Assembly: GCF_035917975.1 (NCBI RefSeq)
Contig: NZ_CP109130.1
Span: 6,386,001-6,450,000 of the forward strand
Direction of reading: 5' to 3'
DNA: 64,000 nucleotides
Origin: Streptosporangium sp. NBC_01756
Lineage (GTDB): Bacteria > Actinomycetota > Actinomycetes > Streptosporangiales > Streptosporangiaceae
The position numbers and the translations under genes are program-made. The number at the start of each line of letters is the position of its first letter. Positions within the stretch are counted from its first letter, which is position 1. The notes under the pieces were generated by a model. The model was not told the DNA's origin. It worked only from the letters and a program-made list of their open reading frames with translations, and did no database searches. Positions 60,257 to 64,000 of the stretch are shown here, one piece after another.

Positions 60257-60672
60257 GGTGGACAAGGTAATTCCGCGGAGGGCACCTCAGGCTAACCCTG
60301 TGGTACCGATCAGATCACGACCTGCCCGTTTCCGGTAAAATTTGCTTCAAGATCTGTCAGATCTCCGCCGGATACGTCGGATCAAGAGCAAGATCGCATG
60401 TTTCGGTGAGTTACGTCACTTTTCCTGCGGCAATGCAGTGAGTGAGCTGCTAGTCGGCTTTCGCGCTACGACTGCAGGCGAATGCGACCGGAAGTCGATC
60501 ACCGGCCCGTCCTCGGGAGAACGGCATCCCGATCCGCCGGAAACGGGGTGTGCCCGCTGCCGCGTGCCCGGCGGGCCGGGTCTTCCGGTCCGGCGCCGCG
60601 GCGGCCGTCGAGAGGATCCCGGCCGCCGCCGTATCCGGAGGACGCGCGGAGCGCCTACCCTTGTCTGTTGAG
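60257..60672. other. 416-bp divergent promoter region of gluA and miaB
   Basis: No gene is visible. The palindrome AGATCTGTCAGATCT (60350-60364) and a related GATCAGATC (60308-60316) lie on the gluA side and may be operator sites. The miaB side (about 60480-60670) is GC-rich with an unrelated open frame running into miaB. Confidence 0.45.
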
Positions 60673-62169
60673 ATGACTGTCACCGTGGAGAGCGCCCGCA
60701 CGTACGAGGTTCGTACCTACGGGTGCCAGATGAACGTGCACGACTCCGAGCGCCTGTCGGGCCTTCTCGAAGACGCGGGCTACATCCCCGCGCCCGAGGG
60801 GGAGACGGCCGACGTGGTCGTGTTCAACACCTGCGCCGTGCGGGAGAACGCCGACAACAAGCTCTACGGCAATCTCGGGCACCTGCGCCCCTCGAAGGTG
60901 GGTAACCCCGGCATGCAGATCGCCGTGGGTGGCTGCCTGGCGCAGAAGGACCAAGGGGAGATCGTCCGCAAGGCGCCCTGGGTGGACGTGGTGTTCGGCA
61001 CCCACAACATCGGCTCGCTGCCGGTGCTGCTGGAGCGGGCACGCGTCCAGCAGGAGGCCCAGGTCGAGATCAAGGAATCCCTGGAGACCTTCCCGAGCAC
61101 GCTGCCGACCAAGCGGGAGTCCGCCTACGCCGCGTGGGTGTCGGTCTCCGTCGGGTGCAACAACACCTGCACGTTCTGCATCGTGCCGGCGCTGCGCGGC
61201 AAGGAGAAGGACCGCCGCCCCGGCGACGTCCTCAACGAGGTGCGGACCCTGGTCGACCAGGGCGTGCTGGAGATCACCCTGCTCGGCCAGAACGTCAACA
61301 CCTACGGGGTGGAGTTCGGCGACCGGCTCGCCTTCGGCAAGCTGCTGCGGGCCTGCGGCGACATCGACGGGCTGGAGCGGGTCCGCTTCACCAGCCCGCA
61401 CCCGGCCGCGTTCACCGACGACGTCATCGCGGCCATGGCCGAGACGCCCAACGTGATGCACCAACTCCACATGCCGCTGCAGTCCGGCTCCGACCGGATC
61501 CTCAAGGCGATGCGCCGCTCCTACCGGGCCGAGCGCTACCTGGGCATCATCGAGCGGGTCCGCGCGGCCATGCCCGACGCGGCCATCTCCACCGACATCA
61601 TCGTGGGCTTCCCCGGCGAGACCGAAGAAGATTTCCAGGGCACCCTTGACGTGGTGCGCCAGTCGCGGTTCGCCAACGCCTTCACGTTCCAGTACTCCAT
61701 CCGGCCCGGCACCCCCGCCGCCACCATGGACGACCAGATCCCCAAGGAGGTCGTGCAGGAGCGTTATGAGCGGCTCGTCGCCCTGCAGACCGAGATCTCC
61801 TGGGAGGAGAACAAGAAGCAGGTGGGCCGGACGCTCGAGGTGCTGGTCGCCGAGGGGGAGGGCCGTAAGGACGAGGCGACCCGCCGCCTGTCCGGCCGCG
61901 CCCCCGACAACCGCCTGGTTCACTTCACGCCGGGTGCCGAGGTCCCGCGCCCGGGTGACGTGGTGAGCGCCGAGGTCACCTATGCGGCGCCGCACCACCT
62001 GGTCGCCGACGGTCCCGCGCTGAGGCTCCGCCGCACCCGCGCGGGCGACGCCTGGGAGGCCCGGCAGGGCGCCCCGGCGAGCGCCGGTCCCGGAGTCATG
62101 CTCGGCATGCCCTCGATCGGCCGCCCGGCTCCGCTCCCCGAGGCCTCCGGCTGCTCCATCCCCTCCTGA
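60673..62169 (+). CDS. miaB: tRNA-2-methylthio-N6-dimethylallyladenosine synthase
   Basis: 498 residues from ATG at 60673. N-terminal cluster cysteines ([41 protein letters not shown]), radical SAM site [20 protein letters not shown] and a C-terminal TRAM domain ending near residue 460. The remaining tail is Ala/Gly/Pro rich. It adds a methylthio group to i6A37 of tRNAs. Distinguished from RimO (27405) by the QMNxxDSE motif. Confidence 0.95.
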   Translation: MTVTVESARTYEVRTYGCQMNVHDSERLSGLLEDAGYIPAPEGETADVVVFNTCAVRENADNKLYGNLGHLRPSKVGNPGMQIAVGGCLAQKDQGEIVRKAPWVDVVFGTHNIGSLPVLLERARVQQEAQVEIKESLETFPSTLPTKRESAYAAWVSVSVGCNNTCTFCIVPALRGKEKDRRPGDVLNEVRTLVDQGVLEITLLGQNVNTYGVEFGDRLAFGKLLRACGDIDGLERVRFTSPHPAAFTDDVIAAMAETPNVMHQLHMPLQSGSDRILKAMRRSYRAERYLGIIERVRAAMPDAAISTDIIVGFPGETEEDFQGTLDVVRQSRFANAFTFQYSIRPGTPAATMDDQIPKEVVQERYERLVALQTEISWEENKKQVGRTLEVLVAEGEGRKDEATRRLSGRAPDNRLVHFTPGAEVPRPGDVVSAEVTYAAPHHLVADGPALRLRRTRAGDAWEARQGAPASAGPGVMLGMPSIGRPAPLPEASGCSIPS

Positions 62170-62178
62170 GCTTCGGCA

Positions 62179-62197
62179 CCGGGGGCTGAGCTCCCGG
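62179..62197 (+). terminator. Hairpin after miaB in a 430-bp gap
   Basis: CCGGGGGCT pairs with AGCTCCCGG (one G-U pair), 9 bases after the miaB stop, with a very small loop. The remainder of 62170-62599 has no recognisable gene. An AT-rich block (TGATGATATTTCGTGATTC, about 62477) is the probable promoter of the next gene. Confidence 0.5.
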
Positions 62198-62599
62198 GGG
62201 ACGGCCACACCCGGAGCCGGAGCCCGGATGGAGATCCCCGGGGCCGCCGCCGTCCCGGGTGGCTCCGCGCCACGGCCTCCCGAGCGGCGCGCCGGAAGCT
62301 GGTCCGGATGTTTTCGTGAACCGGATGCGAGCCGGCTCGCCGCGCTTCGGGGCGATGGGGCGTGGCCGGTCCCGCGGTGCCGCCGTTCATCGGAAACCCC
62401 GACGGGAGCGGCGATCCCGGCACCGGAACGGTTCTCGCCGGAGCGGGTGCGTACGGCAGCGCCGCAGATCTCCTAAATGATGATATTTCGTGATTCAGTT
62501 GTTGTTGCTGTGCGAGCACTTCCCTGCTGTGACTACTGTGGTTCCGCACCCTCGGAAGCCGTGGAGGTTTCCCCCCGAGAACCGCAGGGAGTTTTTCTC

Positions 62600-63163
62600 A
62601 TGCACGTCCCCCCTCAATCTCCGCTCGGTCCCGGAGAGCCAGAGATCCTCACCGGCCCCGGTGACGGGCCGAACCCCCGCCGCAGGAAAAGCAGGAGAAA
62701 CGGCCCGGCCATAGCCGCTTTCTCCGTCCTCGCCGCCGCCCTGCTGGGTGGAGGCGCCTTCTTCGCCCTCACGAACGACGGTGCGGACGGACCCGGCGCC
62801 GCGCAGGTGTCGCAGCCACCGCAGAGCGCCCAGGACGCATCATCGGATCCCGGATCGGGCGAGAGCGCCGAGCAGGCCGGGAAGCAGAAGCCCGACCAGA
62901 AGTCGGATGTCGCGTCCGGCCGGCAGAACACGTCCGGCGGAGACACCGGCACCGGCACCGGCACCGGAACCGGCACGCGCGCCGACGCCAACGCGGGCAA
63001 GGCGGCCGAGAAGGACTCGGGCGGTTCGGGCACCGGCAGGCAGACGGCCGACAAGCCGGCCAAGGAGCAGCAGAGCAGCCCGCAGCAGTCGGACGAAGGC
63101 CAGGTCGACTCCCGTAGTGACGGCGCCACCGGATACGTGGCTCCTTACGAAGGCGGGAACTGA
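62600..63163 (+). CDS. Membrane-anchored low-complexity protein
   Basis: 187 residues from ATG at 62600, AGGGAG upstream. Residues 1-35 are Pro/Arg rich and cytoplasmic. Residues about 37-57 are a membrane helix (AIAAFSVLAAALLGGGAFFA). The outside tail is Ser/Gln/Gly/Asp/Lys rich with a Gly-Thr run encoded by a hexanucleotide (ACCGGC) repeat at about 62944-62975. No catalytic motif is visible. It takes the place that a small membrane protein occupies after miaB in mycobacteria, but similarity is not evident. The function is unknown. Confidence 0.7.
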   Translation: MHVPPQSPLGPGEPEILTGPGDGPNPRRRKSRRNGPAIAAFSVLAAALLGGGAFFALTNDGADGPGAAQVSQPPQSAQDASSDPGSGESAEQAGKQKPDQKSDVASGRQNTSGGDTGTGTGTGTGTRADANAGKAAEKDSGGSGTGRQTADKPAKEQQSSPQQSDEGQVDSRSDGATGYVAPYEGGN

Positions 63164-63274
63164 CGATCCCGCACCGGCCGTACCTCTCGGTCCGTGAGGC
63201 GCCGGTGCCCATGACCCGGGGCACATTGATTCCACTCAAGGGTCCGTGAGGCCGTCGGCCGAGGCACGACAGGG

Positions 63275-63376
63275 ACGCGGGGCACGGTGAACTCTCACCG
63301 CGCCCCGCGTCGGCAGTACGAGAACGCCGCGAACCTGATCGCGGGCACGCACGGCGAACTCTCGCCGTGCCCCGCG
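63275..63376. repeat. Two related stem-loops with a conserved ACTC loop
   Basis: ACGCGGGGCACGGTGA-actc-TCACCGCGCCCCGCGT (63275-63310) and a second stem at about 63341-63376 with the core ACGGCGA-actc-TCGCCGT. The stems differ by paired changes (T-A to C-G). They lie in the 295-bp gap between the low-complexity gene and the dioxygenase-like gene; either could terminate transcription. Confidence 0.7.
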
Positions 63377-63458
63377 TCGCCGTCCGGGCGGTCTCCCCGC
63401 CGTGGAACGGCGAGCGGCCTGTGGAGGACGGCCCGCCGGTCTGGATTAGTCTGGCGGG

Positions 63459-64000
63459 GTGCTTGTCGCCGCGGCCGTGTGCCCGCACCCTCCCCTGTTG
63501 GTCCCCGAGCTGGCCGGTGCCGCGGCCGCGGAGCTCGACGGGCTCCGCGCGGCCTGCGCGGCGGCGGTCGGGGCGTTGCGCGACGCCGGTCCCGACGTGC
63601 TCCTCGTGGTGGGCGGCGCCGACCAGGACGTCACCTACGGTGCGGACGCCGCCGGGAGCCTGGCGCCCTGGGGCCTCGACGTCCGGACCGGGCGGGGAGA
63701 GCCGGTCCTGCCGCTGTCGTTGTCGATCGGCCGCTGGCTGCTCGAAAGGGAACGGCTGACCGCTTCGGCGTTCCACGCGGTCTCCTTCGACGCCGCCCCC
63801 GCGGAGTGCGCGGCCCTCGGCGAGCGGCTGGCGGCGGCCGGACGCGTGGCGATGCTCGTCATGGCCGACGGGTCGGCCTGCCTCACCGAGAAGTCACCGG
63901 GTTACCTCGACCCTCGCGCGCAGCCGTACAACGCCGCGATCGTCGAGGCGCTCGCCCGGGCCGAGGCTCCGGCGCTCGCGGAGCTCGACCCCGGCGAGGC
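63459..64000 (+). CDS. Class III extradiol dioxygenase-like protein (start only)
   Basis: 180 codons from GTG at 63459 run to the window edge. The N-terminus VLVAAAVCPHPPLLVPELAG carries the metal-ligand His of LigB-type proteins, followed by PDVLLVVGGADQDVTY. TAGTCT lies seven bases before the GTG, suggesting a leaderless mRNA. An equivalent gene between miaB and miaA is conserved in Actinobacteria (Rv2728c region). The catalytic role in these homologs is unproven. Confidence 0.85.
   Translation, partial: MLVAAAVCPHPPLLVPELAGAAAAELDGLRAACAAAVGALRDAGPDVLLVVGGADQDVTYGADAAGSLAPWGLDVRTGRGEPVLPLSLSIGRWLLERERLTASAFHAVSFDAAPAECAALGERLAAAGRVAMLVMADGSACLTEKSPGYLDPRAQPYNAAIVEALARAEAPALAELDPGE

Overview
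The window is high-GC actinobacterial chromosome. GTG and TTG starts are common, Shine-Dalgarno sites are purine-rich, and several genes look leaderless. Gene order (dapA, RNase J, ftsK, a RodZ-like gene, rimO, pgsA, cinA, clgR, then a DUF3046 gene, recA, recX, glutamate ABC transporter, miaB and an extradiol-dioxygenase-like gene) is the recA-region order known from Actinobacteria. Gene content points to the Streptosporangiaceae (Streptosporangium or Nonomuraea type). That placement is inference from synteny and codon style, not from a marker gene.

Positions 1-13,340 are accessory. They hold an XRE regulator cut by the window edge, an MFS exporter between two 126-bp inverted repeats, an ASCH protein, remnants of a GntR regulator and a short-chain dehydrogenase, a NUDIX hydrolase, a phage-tail-like fragment, a DUF1275 membrane protein, a PrxQ peroxiredoxin, a secreted SGNH hydrolase, a regulator made of two GntR DNA-binding domains, RadC, a TetR regulator divergent from an FAD monooxygenase, and a GntR/UTRA regulator.

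Positions 14,251-31,759 start with the housekeeping block. dapA and RNase J are separated from ftsK by a uronate (pectin) catabolism island: an SSS-family symporter, a 4-oxalocrotonate-tautomerase-like protein, a PfkB sugar kinase (probably KDG kinase), two IclR regulators, KduD and KduI. Three promoter regions of the island carry 15-bp boxes in tandem pairs, always 20 bp start to start, so it looks like one local regulon. After ftsK come the RodZ-like gene, rimO, pgsA, cinA and clgR, then convergent nei2 and an Rrf2 regulator.

Positions 32,045-40,257 hold a sugar-uptake operon (lipoprotein binding protein, two permeases, GH3 N-acetylhexosaminidase). It is bracketed by two paralogous ROK repressors, the second followed by a D-Ala-D-Ala dipeptidase gene. 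This suggests recycling or scavenging of amino sugars and cell-wall fragments.

Positions 40,503-50,327 contain a SnoaL-like/TetR divergent pair, a giant Lhr helicase, a VOC protein, DUF3046, a transposase remnant, an alpha/beta-hydrolase that lacks its nucleophile serine, and a MarR regulator. Positions 50,600-64,000 return to the core: recA (with an SOS box), recX, RNase Y, an S9 peptidase, the glutamate ABC transporter (written gluDCBA on the minus strand), miaB, a membrane-anchored low-complexity protein and the start of an extradiol-dioxygenase-like gene.

A recurring theme is short tandem duplication in intergenic DNA, several times touching the 3' end of a gene: 61 bp at the TetR gene, 83 bp beside nagZ, 77 bp near lhr, a strict 44-bp array ending at the S9 peptidase stop codon, and 17-bp units before ftsK. 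No tRNA, rRNA or CRISPR array was seen.
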